The notes under the pieces are model-generated. The model ran no database searches. It was not told where the DNA came from and worked only from the letters and a program-made list of their open reading frames with translations. DNA of 64,000 bases from the NCBI GenBank assembly GCA_007844125.1, contig CM017565.1, positions 15,240,730 through 15,304,729 on the forward strand. The letters run 5' to 3'. Below are positions 37,694-49,858 of this stretch, piece after piece. The stretch is from Sinonovacula constricta (lineage: Eukaryota; Mollusca; Bivalvia; Cardiida; Solecurtidae). The translations under genes and the position numbers were made by a program. The number at the start of each line of letters is the position of its first letter. Position 1 is the first letter of the stretch.

Positions 37694-37740
37694 AAAATAA
37701 TAATAATAATAATAATAAAATTATTATTATTATTATTATT
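37548..37740 (+). repeat. compound trinucleotide microsatellite ending in a palindrome
   Basis: Ordered blocks of GAT, AAT, mixed ACG/GAT, ACT, AAT and ATT units. The last two blocks (37694-37740) are complementary, forming a long AT-only hairpin. Frames in it give poly-Asp/Asn/Thr, poly-Ile/Leu or poly-Val/Ser and are not genes. Confidence 0.95.
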
Positions 37741-38199
37741 GCCTTACTGTAATGCTGGTCCGATTGTTTGTTTATAATAAATCGTACCTTAGCTATCATT
37801 CTTTAAAAAAATAAAAATAAAAAGAAGCCTGTCTAAGGATTTTCTCATGGCACATAAAGGACAAAGACTTTTTTCATGTAGGTACGGAATATTTATTCTA
37901 CAATTTTACATTTTGTAATTCAAAGTAGAGGCAGAAGCATGATCTATCGATCTCTTATGCCTATACACTTTATAGAATATTACTGGCAGTGATGATTGTA
38001 AGTCTTATAAGCATGCGTACTCGTTTGCAATTTCAAGAAAAAGGTTAAAATAAAAATATATGCGAATATCGACGCACTTATTGCACTCATTGTTAAAAAA
38101 ATGTAAAAAAAACATTAAAGAGAAGTAAACGGCTTCTATTTTTAGATGAAATTGTACTTAAATTGTGACTACTGTCATTGAAAAGTAATACATATTAAA

Positions 38200-40560
38200 T
38201 TTATATTAGAGGCGCGTGCAATCTTTATTAACCTGTTGTTTAATTTACATGTAGCATCTTCTAAACCCTTCACTGTCATTAAATATGTTCACATGACTTT
38301 GAACGTACAGGTGCTTTGAACATTAATATTATTTTGTAATTGTCTCAACTTAAGTGCGCTTGATTCAGATATATGCGTTGATCAACCACTTTTAATTCCC
38401 GCAACTAATATGCTCATTGCGCCCTGCAGGTGAAGCGAAATATTGACTTTTGTCTGCACCCCTGCTGTTGTTGGGAAGAATATATGTTTCTTTCATCCAT
38501 GTTTTAGTACAAATCGCGATTTTATATTCTAATTAAAATATATTTACGCTTTCTTAAAAATGTAATGTGGTAACGTTAAGTGTCATTTATGATAAATGTC
38601 GAACTTTTATTGTCTTTAACCCATGAACTGAGTACACATTTATTGTCTTCTTGCGTAGCTTAATTATCAAGTTAATGGATTTTCGAAGCTTTTGTTTGAA
38701 TTCAACCATGTTTTTCAAATTGCGCCAATTTGCTTAAATTAAGTTTTAAATAAAGGATGTGTATCCCATTTAAGCTCGCAGCAGGATACTGTCTAGGATG
38801 TTATATATTTTACCTTAGTGAACTTGTATATCTGTTATTGATTCGGTTAATTAAAGACTTTAAAAAGGATTTTGTTAAATAACATTTATTGATGGGATAT
38901 ATTTAGAAAACAAGCTTTTAATACCAAAGGCACCGAAAGAGGATATATTTTCTTAAGCTAAGTCAATACAATTTGAGCCTATTTGAACATAATTATTTCC
39001 GTTACTTACTTATTATGGTTAAAGTCAAAGACGAATCATTGTCGACCTTTGTAAAACATTAAAACATGTTGTCCGATTGAAAATTCTGTCATTGCAATTC
39101 AATTATTTACAGTTTACACAATTATTGTGCTTTATTAACTGATCCGGAATCATAATTATTTTCATATCATTAAAATTAACTTGTAAAGTTTACTTCAATT
39201 TATACTTTTTATACTAGGTTACATGTACATGTATATCAAGATAGTGGTGACACATTCGACCGATTTATCGCCCTGCTTCTATTCATCAATTACATCGTTA
39301 ATGTTATTTTTTACCATACTTATATACAAATAACTGTGGCCTATATTGGTAACAGGCGAAAATAAGAAGCCCTTTGCAAACAGTGTTTAGGGGATTGGTT
39401 CAGCCGTATGTTTAGGGCATTTGTTCATGTTTGTGAAGCTTTTTCTTGTTTCGAAGTGTATAATGGTATAAGGAGTTATTGCCAATGCGATTTGACTTAA
39501 TATTTCACGGCGACTTCGCATCAGCATTTTTAACGTTGTCAAATATGTGTACGCCAAAAGGTTAAAGATTGTTAAAGTTAATTCCGCCTGATAACTCTTT
39601 TAACCTTATTTGATTATAGGTTGTCTTAAATTCTTAAAAAGCTTAAAAACAACCCTAGTGATCACATTTGTTACTTGCAGCCATATTACTCCTTCCTTTC
39701 TGGAAAGCGATTGCGAAAATTTCACAAATGTTGTTTTCTATGATGTGAGTTTTTCAATAATATATATTCTAATACTACTACGCCAAAGCTCCTAGTGGTT
39801 GTTCCGTTGTTATTCTTTGACATAATAATATAATAAATATGTCGATATTTCACGTTGTGATGGATAAAATATCCTTTTAACGTTAAAGAGAAACTACAAC
39901 TTCCGTTCTATGACCCATGACTTGAAATCGTTTATCATTGTACAGCAGGACTATTATAAATCTTTATCAACTAAAGCTAACTATTTTCTTCTGATGTATA
40001 TTTTTAGAGTTAAAAGTTTTTTTATATTTAGTATTATTGAAATGGAATTGACACCAGCATAATCTATCTGTAACAATACTATGAAATGTCAGTCTTTCAG
40101 ACAGTTGCAAGAGTTTCATGTCAGATGAAGCATCGAAGTATATTAATTATCATCTCCTGTTTATCCTAATATAAACATATAATATATACTATATATAATC
40201 AAGGCATGTGTAATTTTACTCCATTTCTGCCTTAATTAAATTACACAACCATTTATCGTTATATAACATTCCTTGACAACTAGCTAAAACGCGTCTCTGT
40301 CTGACAAAAATAAATGTAACATACAGACGTATTCCCCTAAACAACACATCACAACTCTACAAGTATTCGTAGACAAACGGAATAATAGAGCAGTTGTTTT
40401 CAGTTTTATTGTATAACATAAAGGCTATCTAGTAGCCATGACCTTTTACTGCCGTGTCCTATTCAGGACTCATTATTCCACTAAATGCTTGAATCCAGAT
40501 ATTCGTATTGGTAAGGACACAATCCTCTCTGATAATTTTATATTTTAATGTCTGCTAATA
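38200..40560 (+). repeat. old direct duplication, unit 1
   Basis: Colinear with 42300-44460 at about 55-70% similarity by eye. Anchors: GCGCGTGCAATCTTTATTAA (38212) with GCGCGTGCAATATTTATTAA (42302); CTTTTGTTTGAATTCAAC with CTTTTGTTTGAATTTAAC, followed in both by a GCGCCAATTTG box; ATATTTCACGTTGTGATG with ATATTTCAGTCACCAGTGTG; GACTCATTATTCC followed by TTGAATCCAG in both. The last block also matches about 50665-50780 and its copy near 56490-56600, so part of the unit exists four times. Confidence 0.65.
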
Positions 40561-40561
40561 G

Positions 40562-40936
40562 ATAAGAATATATGACAAAATCATATGAGCATTGAAACAT
40601 ATACCAAAATCTGAAAGGGCACAGAACAAATTTATTCACATGCATGAACAAGAATATATGACAAAGTCCTATGAGCATTGCAACATATATCAAACTTCGA
40701 AAAGGCACAGAACAAAGGTATTTCACATGCAAGGCAAATGTAAAAGTAAGAACAAATCTGTGATGAGTAATTTAACAAAAAGAGCAAATCCAACAGTTAC
40801 CACCTTGGAACGGTCAGTCGGTAAAAAGGATGGACTGTGGTGCTTAAACCGGTTTTATCAAATCTCTCACTTCCTGAGGGGTTTCTCCAAAGCAAGCATT
40901 GAAAAGAAAACCGATCTATTTGAATACAAATTGTCC
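40562..40936 (-). repeat. F1 dispersed repeat with a doubled tail
   Basis: A full antisense F1 copy at 40650-40936 is preceded by a second copy of the tail only (40562-40649); both begin AGAATATATGACAAA. Either one F1 inserted into the end of another, or the tail was duplicated in tandem. The long frame at 40592-40945 is a translation of this repeat. Confidence 0.75.
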
Positions 40937-41416
40937 AACCGCTGACGTTATCTTTGATACGCTATGGGAAAGTAGTGACCTCATTGAAAAATAAAATGAT
41001 GATTGTAAGTGATTTTTTTTAACTCAAGAAAAGAAAATGACCAGAGAAGTGTAAATGGTTGTAGCCTTAATTAAGGCGCTCAGACCTTTACTCATGGAGA
41101 TATTGCTACATCTTTCTATACATATGTTTACTTTCTTGTCTTATAAAATAAAACTTAAAATAAATTAATGAAAGCCATGGCCGATTAATATCATCGTGAG
41201 ATGCTTCAAATTATGTGGTGTTAGTCAAACTTACAGTAAAATGTAAAAAAAAGAAGAGAACCACTTAAACGTTTTAGACTGTACAGCTGTCAAAGTTTTG
41301 ATATAAGGCGGATTATTCATCGTATATAGTTATAATTTATAAAAGAGAGTTTAAGACAAATTGTTTTAAGTTCTTTCTTGTACTTTGTATCGATTGTAAG
41401 TCGTTATTTTAAGAAT

Positions 41417-42113
41417 AGGTAAATAAGAAAAGGTCCTATCAAAACTCCAACAGATATTTAAATTTTATCCATCAGTAGACAAAGGCAAACAAGGTAAATG
41501 CAAATGTGAAAAACAAACAAACACAGAGACGAGACATAACACACATAAAGAAAACCATCAGTTACCGCCTTGGAACGGTCAGTCGGCAAAAGGGCCAACT
41601 GGGGTGCTTAAACCTGGTTTGTGGAGCGCTCCAACCTCGCACTTCCTGAAGGTTTTTCTAGCAAACAAACAGTGTAAATAGCAACATCCCGTCAAAGTGA
41701 AACAACTAACAGTAAGCACCTGCATCGGGAGTTAAAACAAATACAATGAACTTATATACACACATTACAACTAGCAACAAAATAAACTATAAACATATGT
41801 ACAGTATGTACAGTAGATAAAATCCTCGGCAAAGTAAAAACAAAAATCCCAAACGAGAGATCAGTTTGAAATAAAACAGCTCATGTGCTGATATATTATG
41901 AGATATTATAGGAAAAAATAAAACAGCACAAGCGCTGATATATTATAAGATATTTTAAGAACAAATAAAACAGCCCAAGCGCTGATATATAATAAGAACA
42001 AATAAATAAAACAGCCCAAGCGCTGATATGTAACAAGATCAATTAAAATATGGCATATAATGCCATGACATCATGTTCTAAAAGTATCAAAAGTGAAATG
42101 TGAAAAATACGAA
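41417..42113 (-). mobile_element. F2: 3' region of a Penelope-like element, truncated copy
   Basis: Matches 47151-47800 almost throughout. From the element's 3' end (at 41417) inward: terminal GGTAAATAAGAAAAGGTCC, a core shared with F1 (GTTACCGCCTTGGAACGGTC, GGGGTGCTTAAACC, CCAACCTCGCACTTCC), then a spacer, then about four imperfect units of AAACAGCCCAAGCGCTGATA. Similarity stops near 42113, before any coding sequence, so the copy is 5'-truncated. Confidence 0.7.
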
Positions 42114-43053
42114 AGAAACTAGTTTAGAATTACATACGGATTCTCGACCCAATCATTGCACAGAATTTCGTCAAATGTGGGAACAATGATAATAAAAATG
42201 AACTTTAAAGACTGGAAATAACGCCTTCCATCCTTCAGATAAAAAAAACACGCAGTGTCTTAATTCTTGAAAAAAAAAATACATAATCACTTATTTCAGA
42301 AGCGCGTGCAATATTTATTAAAGTACTCATTCGTTATGCCTAATTTAGCATCATCTGAACCCGCGTGCACCATAAAATATGCTCTTACAGCTTTGAAGTA
42401 ACACGTCAGGTTATTGGGGCGATATTATTAATTTATTTCCTAAACTTATGTATATGCTTAACTCTGATATCATCGTAGATCTTCGCACATTTAACTTTCT
42501 TCAAGAAATGCTTTTTTCCTGTATTATTGTTCAAAACGTGCCTGTAAGGCGATTCAGCCAGTTGTTACAGGTTGAATCCCTGCTGTTTATATTTGAAAAG
42601 TTGGGTTGTTTTCGTACAATTTTAGTACAAACCTCGGATTTCACACACCCATTTAAAATAAATTTGTTTTCTTAATGGCGGAATTCGGTTATGTTAATTT
42701 GTGGCAATGTTAAATGTCGAAATGTTATCGTTTTCAGATCATAAATTCAGTACACTTTTAGCGTGTTTTAATGCCGCTATCTTATTAAAATTATGGAATT
42801 TAGCAGCTTTTGTTTGAATTTAACAATGTTTTCTAATAGCGCCAATTTGTTTAAATTACATTTTGTGTTCAAAGGTTTGAGTTCTAGGGTACATTTAAAA
42901 CAGGATATTGGGTACCATTTTACAATTAACTTTGTAACACACGTTATCTGTTATTATCCTGCCCAGGATTTTCTGTTTTGTTTTAGCCTAATTTGTTCTT
43001 TATTATTCTTAACATATTTTCCCGATGATTTAAAACAAAATAAAAATAAGGAC

Positions 43054-43054
<1 letters not shown>

Positions 43055-43117
<63 letters not shown>
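43055..43117 (+). repeat. (TA)n microsatellite
   Basis: 63 bp of pure TA. Confidence 0.97.
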
Positions 43118-43119
<2 letters not shown>

Positions 43120-43220
43120 CATTTATAAGCAGAATGTAATGTATTAAATTTTAAAATTATTATAACCACATTTGACTTTAAGGACAATAAGATTATTTTT
43201 TTAAGGCAACCCTTAAGCCT

Positions 43221-43428
43221 GTATCAACCATTCTTAAGCCTATGCCACAAGTTTCGTACTATCATACATAAACTTATTTATGAAGTTTCAATGTGATTTT
43301 ATGCTCAAAGTAGCAAAGTTAAAGTCTCATGCAAAAATGCAGCCATGTAACTAAATACATGACGAAGCTATTGTGGATTGCAAACTATGACTTGAGCCAT
43401 TCTTACCTAAGAATAGTTGGTGAATACT
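43221..43428. mobile_element. short MITE Q, copy 1
   Basis: Starts GTATCAACCATTCTTAAGCC and ends CTAAGAATAGTTGGTGAATAC; the ends are inverted copies of each other. The interior (AAACTTATTTATGAAGTTTC, GATTGCAAACTATGACTT) matches 60898-61120. Superfamily unknown. Confidence 0.7.
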
Positions 43429-44460
43429 TGCCATGAGCTCCAGAAAATTCCTAATTAAAATTAACGCATTTCTATTTTGGGACTGGTATTGCGAGCAGCA
43501 TTAGTTTACAGTCGACTTTGTAGCAAGCCTTGTTAACTAAATCCTTACAAATATGCAAAGCTTGATTTAGTAATACTATCTATTGCGTAAAGCAAAAGAT
43601 ATGTCAATATTTCAGTCACCAGTGTGATGTATAAAATAGCCTACCAATTGTTAAAGAAAAAGAACTTTCGTTTTATGGCCCATAGCATGCAATCTGTGTT
43701 TTAGAATTAAACAGGAAACATTTTAAGTAGCTTCTTTTACTGTAAAGGCACGTGCATAATAAATTACTATTTTTCTAAAAACAGTGTGAGCGTGTTTAGA
43801 AAAAAAATTATTTTACTGTTTCCATATGGAATAATTTGCAACATTGTGTGATAAATTACAGTTATTGTCGTTGTTGAAAGTTTGTAATTGTTTTAGAAAC
43901 CTCGTTCATCAGAAGTGATAATATGAATAGACAACTGATGGACAATGAACTTGATATCTTTGATTTTAATAACAATATAATATGCATGTTTTAACCTACA
44001 TTTCTAACAATAAACATCGTAATCAGTGTTTTCCGTTTTTAACATTGAGTCTCTCTCTATATTTGCATTGAAGTCTTGCAAACATTCAAAGAGGAAAGAC
44101 AACTTACTTTTACCAGATGTTGCATTATCAACTCTAAGGTTGTTATTACGATACTGCCACAATCAAACCACACACCTATTTATCTAAATACAAATTTTCT
44201 AGCTAGATTGCCTCCTAGTCTTATACAAAGAATTGTATTATACACCCTCCTTAGCTTCACGTGAAAAATCTAATCACTTTTACATTAGCCCTATAATAAA
44301 ACAGCGTTTACCCGTGATATAAAATAGATATTTTCTAGTAGTCATTGCCTGTTTAAAAAGTAATCGGTTCGTGACTCATTATTCCTCAAGTCATTGAATC
44401 CAGGCATTCGTCTTGATAAGAGGGCGAAACGATCTGATAAGTTCATGTTTTTGCTCTGTC

Positions 44461-45868
44461 CTTTTTTAAATGTATGTTGGAAGTCTGTAACAAGTCAATA
44501 AAGATAATAGGTATCTGTGGCCTCGATCATATCACTAAGCCCATTACTGGTACTTAGTTCACTAGATATGTCTGCTTTTTCTATTATTAAACATTTACAA
44601 GAATAACATTGAAGACAAAGCTGACTGACATATACCGACAATCTGCAAATTATAAGAAGACATGATTGCAGCACAGGTTATTTCTCGGAAGGTTGAATAA
44701 CAGCGAACAGCTAACTGTTTGAAGTACCGTTTTGTGCCAAAGCTGTAATTGTTTTGAAAAGATAGATCCACTTTTTCCGTATTTATCATGTTATTTTGAA
44801 CTCCATGACCTCATTTACATTGATTCATTTTTTATTGATCAACTGAATTGATTACGTACGTTGGCAATAGTTGATTGATTGATCGATTTCAATGATTATG
44901 CACACTTCCACAGTCAACAAACATCATATGGTGTCTGTATATTTTTGTTAAGGTTTTTAATTTTAAAAAAAAAGTTTAAAGATTCAATTCAGTATAGTTG
45001 ATCGTCACAATGTTTCTCAGCAGATTAACAATAAACAGTAAAATACATTTTTTTTTGTAACTTACCTCACTCTCGAATTAACCATATCAATTATGTGTTC
45101 TTCTTTTTTCTTGTTTTCAATCGTACATTTTGCTTAATTGTGCAATGTTACATGTATTCATTAAAATAATTCTTCTAAAAGGGTGAACCACACACTTGAT
45201 GGATTTCTCAATGCAGGTATTAGTGTGTTGGGTATTGTTTTTCTTTATTACATTTTCCAATTGGTGTTTATTTTTAAAACGAGTGCGTTTTTATCTGTAA
45301 TTGATCAGACAATGCTTAGTTAACATGTGTGCCGATATATCAGCAATACCTTCTGATGAGCATTAGCTCCAATTAAAAGTGTATTGTTTATGTTAATTGA
45401 TTCCGCCAAACGTGTCTTTGTCTACAAAACATAAACACTAAAATTCCACATTTAGATGGTTGTCTGGTCTTACGATAATCGTTTTGGCTCAATTAAACTA
45501 GCAAATCAGAACAAAACACAACTAAAATGAGAAACAAAGCAAAATCAAAACAAAAACATCAAACTTGGTTAACATCTGCAATGTCTCAACTTCTTACTAA
45601 CTTAATTCCACAGGTACTGAGTTATTTACAAAGGCTTAGGATGTGAGCTCATCAAATGTAACAATCCACTGAGTGACCTTCGCGTAGCAATTAAAATCAT
45701 TTATGCACAATATCAGGGGATTACAAAATCACGTGTATATTTTATTAATATTTAACGATAAAAATGAGAAGCATAAGGTTCTTACGGAGTGACCTATTTT
45801 AGCAGGCAACTGTTGATACCATTTTGCGATGTGAAACAGCTAAATCAATCATGAACCTCATATTTAAT
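44461..45868. other. intronic sequence, nothing recognised
   Basis: AT-rich sequence without visible exon or repeat unit. Confidence 0.4.
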
Positions 45869-46511
45869 TGAACATTCTATAGATGCCTTAAATGAACCGC
45901 TACAATGACACGTGTGGCTTTTATATTTATACTTATTATTATTTTTAAGCATTATAAGATCAATACAAGATGAAAAGGCAAGAAACGATCTAAAATCGTG
46001 CAATAACAAGAGAAGGGTAGCTCCGTTTTGACGTCTTACGGAATGTCTACTCTATGCCCCAATGGCCATTGGTCAGACAGCCATTCAGGCATGAATCCTC
46101 TCAGCATCACTAAGTATATTAAAGGCAGAGGTAAGAGTCATGTCATGTTCCCACGTTGACAAAATCCTTCCTGGGCTCCAAAGCCGAGTGAACATTCTAT
46201 AGATGCCTTAAATGAACCGCTACAATGACACGTGTGGCTTTTAAATTTATACTTATTATTATTTTTAAGCATTATAGGATCAATTTGAGATGAAAAGGCA
46301 AGAAGAAATGACCTAAAATCGTGCAATAACGAGAGAAGCTTACGGGTAGTTCCGTTTTGACGTTTTACGGAATGCCTTCTCTATGCCCAAATGGCCGTTG
46401 GTCAGATAGCCATTCAGGCATGAATCCCATCAGTATCACTAAGTAGATTTAAGGCAGAGGTAACAGAGGGGATGTTCCCACTTTGACAAAATCCTTCTTG
46501 GGCTCCAAAAC
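45869..46511 (+). repeat. 320-bp tandem duplication
   Basis: Two adjacent units, 45869-46188 and 46189-46511, each starting TGAACATTCTATAGATGCCT and ending AAAATCCTTC-TGGGCTCCAA. A few substitutions and small indels separate them, so the event is fairly recent. No gene lies in the unit. Confidence 0.9.
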
Positions 46512-46828
46512 AAAGTTGGTAATGAGAGACCTTTTGTAGCGTTTTAAAAGGTTACAATCCGTGCGATGTCATAGTAAACATATATATGGTCTTCTAATAT
46601 GGTATTTAAAGTGGTGTTCTTTTATTCTTTTTGTTTTTTTTGTTATTAAAGTTAAACATTAATTATTGATACATTATATTTAAGCTGGATATGATCCTTT
46701 TGCATATCAATATTGAAGTTAAAAATCAAATGACAGTTGCTCAGAACGGTAAGCATACACAAACAATGCAACAATTACTTAAATAATAACATTTTAAGAA
46801 CCTAATTAAATTAAGGAGTGTATGTATA

Positions 46829-46890
46829 TAAAGGAAAATGAGAAAAGGTCCTATAAGAATTACCACAGATATTTAAATCTTACCGACTAG
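46829..46890 (-). repeat. F2 terminal fragment
   Basis: About 60 bp with AATGAGAAAAGGTCCTAT and CACAGATATTTAAAT, the 3' end of the F2 element, lying 260 bp before a longer F2 copy. Confidence 0.55.
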
Positions 46891-47150
46891 GTTTCTTCTG
46901 TTCCTTGGAAAATCAAATTTGCCATCTGCAATTACAATTATTATGTATTTAATTAAACACTTACAATGTTGCATTGTGTGGTAATTACCTCCAATTTTAT
47001 GTACTTCTTTGATTCAAAACAAACACTTTTTTAGAAAGCTACGCTGACAACAAAATCAATTTGACTCCTACAAGAAAAGTAACACGGTTGTATAAACACT
47101 TTTACTTTAAATCACATTTTATCCTAGCCGATACATAAATTGTCTATGAA

Positions 47151-48106
47151 AAGTTAAATAAGAAAAGGTCCTCTCAAAATTTTCACAGATATTTAAATTT
47201 TATCTACCAGTAGACAAAGGCAAACAAGGTAAAGGCAAATGTGACAAAAACACAGAGACGAGACATAACACACATAAAGAAAAAACACCAGTTACCGCCT
47301 TGGAACGGTCAATCGGCAAAAGGGCCATCTAGGGTGCTTAAACCTGGTTTGTGGAGCGCTCCAACCTCGCACTTCCTTAAGGTTTTTCTAGCAAACAAAC
47401 AGTGTAAATAATAACAACCCGTCAAAGTGAAACAACTAACAGTAAGCACCTGCATCGGGAGTTAAAACAGATACAATGAACTTATATAAATACATAATAA
47501 CGAGTAATAAAATAAACTATAAACATATGTACAGTATGTACAGTTGATAAAAGCCTCGGCAACGTAAAAACAAAACCCCCAAACGAGAGATCAAGCTAAA
47601 ATAAAACAGCCCAAGCGCTGATATATTATAAGATATTATAGGAACAAATAAAACAGCCCAAGCGCTGATATATTATAAGAACAAATAAAACAGCCCAAGC
47701 GTTGATATATAACAAGATCTATTTAAATATGGCAAATAATGCCATGACATCATGTTCCAAAAGTGTCAAAAGTGAAATGTAAAAAATACGAAAAAAACAA
47801 AACAAACAAATATCGAAATCTAGAAAACAACCTAACAAAAAAATAAAATGTAGTATTGTTAAGAGCTAATAAGTTAAAAAAACCAGTTCGTGAAAAGCCG
47901 AGGATTTATCCGCAGTTGGCATATTAAATGTAGGAAAGGTACTAAAAACCCCGATGTTATACCTACTGTGCAATCTCACGTAGTAAAGGGTATGGAGACT
48001 GCTCAAGTTGTCTCACCTATATAGGGCACGACTGGAGAGATGAAGAGACAAGAATTCCAACAGTAACTGTCCAATTATGGCTTTAAGTCACTGTTTTCAT
48101 ATAGTC
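47151..48106 (-). mobile_element. F2: 3' untranslated region of a Penelope-like element
   Basis: Continuous on the - strand with the reverse transcriptase fragment at 48107-48694. From the coding end outward: about 300 bp of unique sequence, three units of AAACAGCCCAAGCGCTGATA, a spacer with GTACAGTATGTACAG, the F1-like core (complement of CCAACCTCGCACTTCC and GTTACCGCCTTGGAACGGTC) and the terminus near 47151. Confidence 0.65.
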
Positions 48107-48694
48107 TCAACGACCTGTCCGGTCATCGTGTAATTTTAAAGCAATGCAAGTTCTTGACTGTAAAAGGGTCAATTGCAAGCAATGCAGTACAACGAAGGAT
48201 TCCCGGGTTGTAACTGTCTGCAATACATTTTCTGATAAGTTTTGTAAAGTGGTCAGAAAATTATTGAGACCCTTAATTTTCGTTAACTTGTATAACACAT
48301 TTCCATAAAATGCAGGATGGCTTATGCCTTTCGAGCAAGTCCACGTGGTAAACTTTTCTAAGAAAGTGTTGGTAAAAAATGCATTACTTTCATGACATGC
48401 AATATATAGACGTTGCTCTCGAGCGAATGTTTTCTCAATAAGAGCAATCAATTTGGTCTTAATTAAATCATGAGGTAAAGAAGTGTACAGCATAGAGAGA
48501 TCGTAAATATTAACAGCAGAGCAATGAAAGTTTAAAGTACGAAACTTGTCTAAGACTTCTGAAGAATTTTGTATAGACCAAAAAATGTTAATTCCTGAAT
48601 TTTCATACACTTTTTCACAATATTTAACTACGTGATTTCGAACGGCTGTAAGGCAAGACGTAAGTAGTTTAGATAAGTTTATATCTTTAGAAGT
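48107..48694 (-). pseudogene. Penelope-like reverse transcriptase fragment
   Basis: Open on the - strand from just after a stop at 48695-48697. The early part (LLTSCLTAVRNHVVKYCEKV, then GINIFWSIQNSSEVLDKFRT) leads to YDLSMLYTSLPHDLIKTKL, which has the shape of the conserved reverse transcriptase motif (F/Y-D-x-S-x-LYT-x-xPH) found in Penelope-like proteins of molluscs and cnidarians. A segment YIACHESNAFFTNTFLEKF follows. After WTCSKG the expected continuation is lost, suggesting a frameshift or rearrangement, and no catalytic YxDD motif is visible. No start codon or endonuclease domain is present. It is a broken remnant, not a host gene. Its upstream half is repeated at 53066-53350 by the large tandem duplication. 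Confidence 0.75.
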
Positions 48695-49189
48695 TTACGG
48701 AAACTTCTCTGTATGTATCCCTAGACAGGTGTATAACTTAAAATGAAGATTGATGACTGCAATGTAAAAGGCAAATTGAATTACTGAAAAATCATTGAAA
48801 AAGCAATACTTAAGATTATTGTAAATGCCAACGACATTTGAAGGATTCGTTTCTAACAGAAAATGATTTATTGATGACCGCGTAGGCTATTACTAACTTA
48901 TTCACTCTTTTATTTTTAGTGAATTTATATTATGACCCATAACGTAAATAATTGAACCTATAAGCTAAAGTTTCTTTGTTACCTAAGTTTTTGCAGAATA
49001 GGGAAGCCCCGGGCGTAGCCTTCAATGCGTGGAGGCAAGTCCCAGTCGGTGCGAGAACATTTATTTTTGGCTAATTACACCATCTTCCTCACTTTAAGAG
49101 TAATATCTGTTTATATAATCTTCAACATGAGGATTATTGGAAAAATCTTCATTATTCATTTACTTTTTCGCTATATAAATGTTCACAAT

Positions 49190-49270
49190 GAAAATATCGT
49201 TATACACAATTAAAATATCGTTATACACAATTAAAATATCGTTATACATGTTCACAATTAAAATATCCTT
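49190..49270 (+). repeat. AATATCGTTATACACAATTA minisatellite, short allele in copy A
   Basis: About three 21-bp units; the matching position in copy B has about 50 units. Confidence 0.9.
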
Positions 49271-49797
49271 GTGTTTGTGCAATAATTTCTTCGATCACTT
49301 TTCATTGCGTATACTACTTGCTCAAGACTTCCATGACTCCAGGCGGATTGAAAATAGCGGTAATCGTCTAAAACCGGTTCTGCTTTCTTGCTTTTTAAAA
49401 GAAAATCGGTGTTTGTTTCATACACTTTAAGAACTAACCGGGAATGTGATGAACACATAAAGTATGCTTTCTAAACAATGTTACATGTACGTGGTTATAT
49501 GTCTGTGTAATTTCAGTTTTTCTTTATATCGAGTTTATGTAGTTTTCTGTACACATTATGAGTAGTACGCTTTCAATAAATATTAAGGTAGATTTCTTGT
49601 GAGAATTGATATTTTGACCAGGTTTTGTTTTAATGTAACTGTGTTCAGGTTTATGTAGTTGTGTTCAAATAGTTGTGTTGGCAGAAATTCTGTAAGGACA
49701 AAATTCAAATTTTGACATTTCAGCATTATTCGGAGTGTAATTGTAAGCGGGTTATGTTGACTGCTTAGGCAGTTCTAATAGTAGATTTGGTAACGTT

Positions 49798-49858
49798 GGC
49801 GTGTGTGTATGTGTGTGTTGTGTGTGTGTGTGTGTGTGTGTGTGAGTGTGTGTGTGCG
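49798..49858 (+). repeat. (TG)n microsatellite in copy A
   Basis: About 60 bp of TG with few interruptions; the copy B counterpart is 59 bp longer judging by the change in offset. Confidence 0.93.

Larger units (their letters stand above)
42300..44460 (+). repeat. old direct duplication, unit 2
   Basis: Partner of 38200-40560. It carries insertions that unit 1 lacks, including a (TA)n tract at 43055 and an inverted-repeat MITE at 43221. Confidence 0.6.

Noticed and set aside
37495..37799. Poly-Asp/Asn/Thr and poly-Val/Ser/Leu frames
   Set aside because: Compound trinucleotide microsatellite, open in several frames on both strands.
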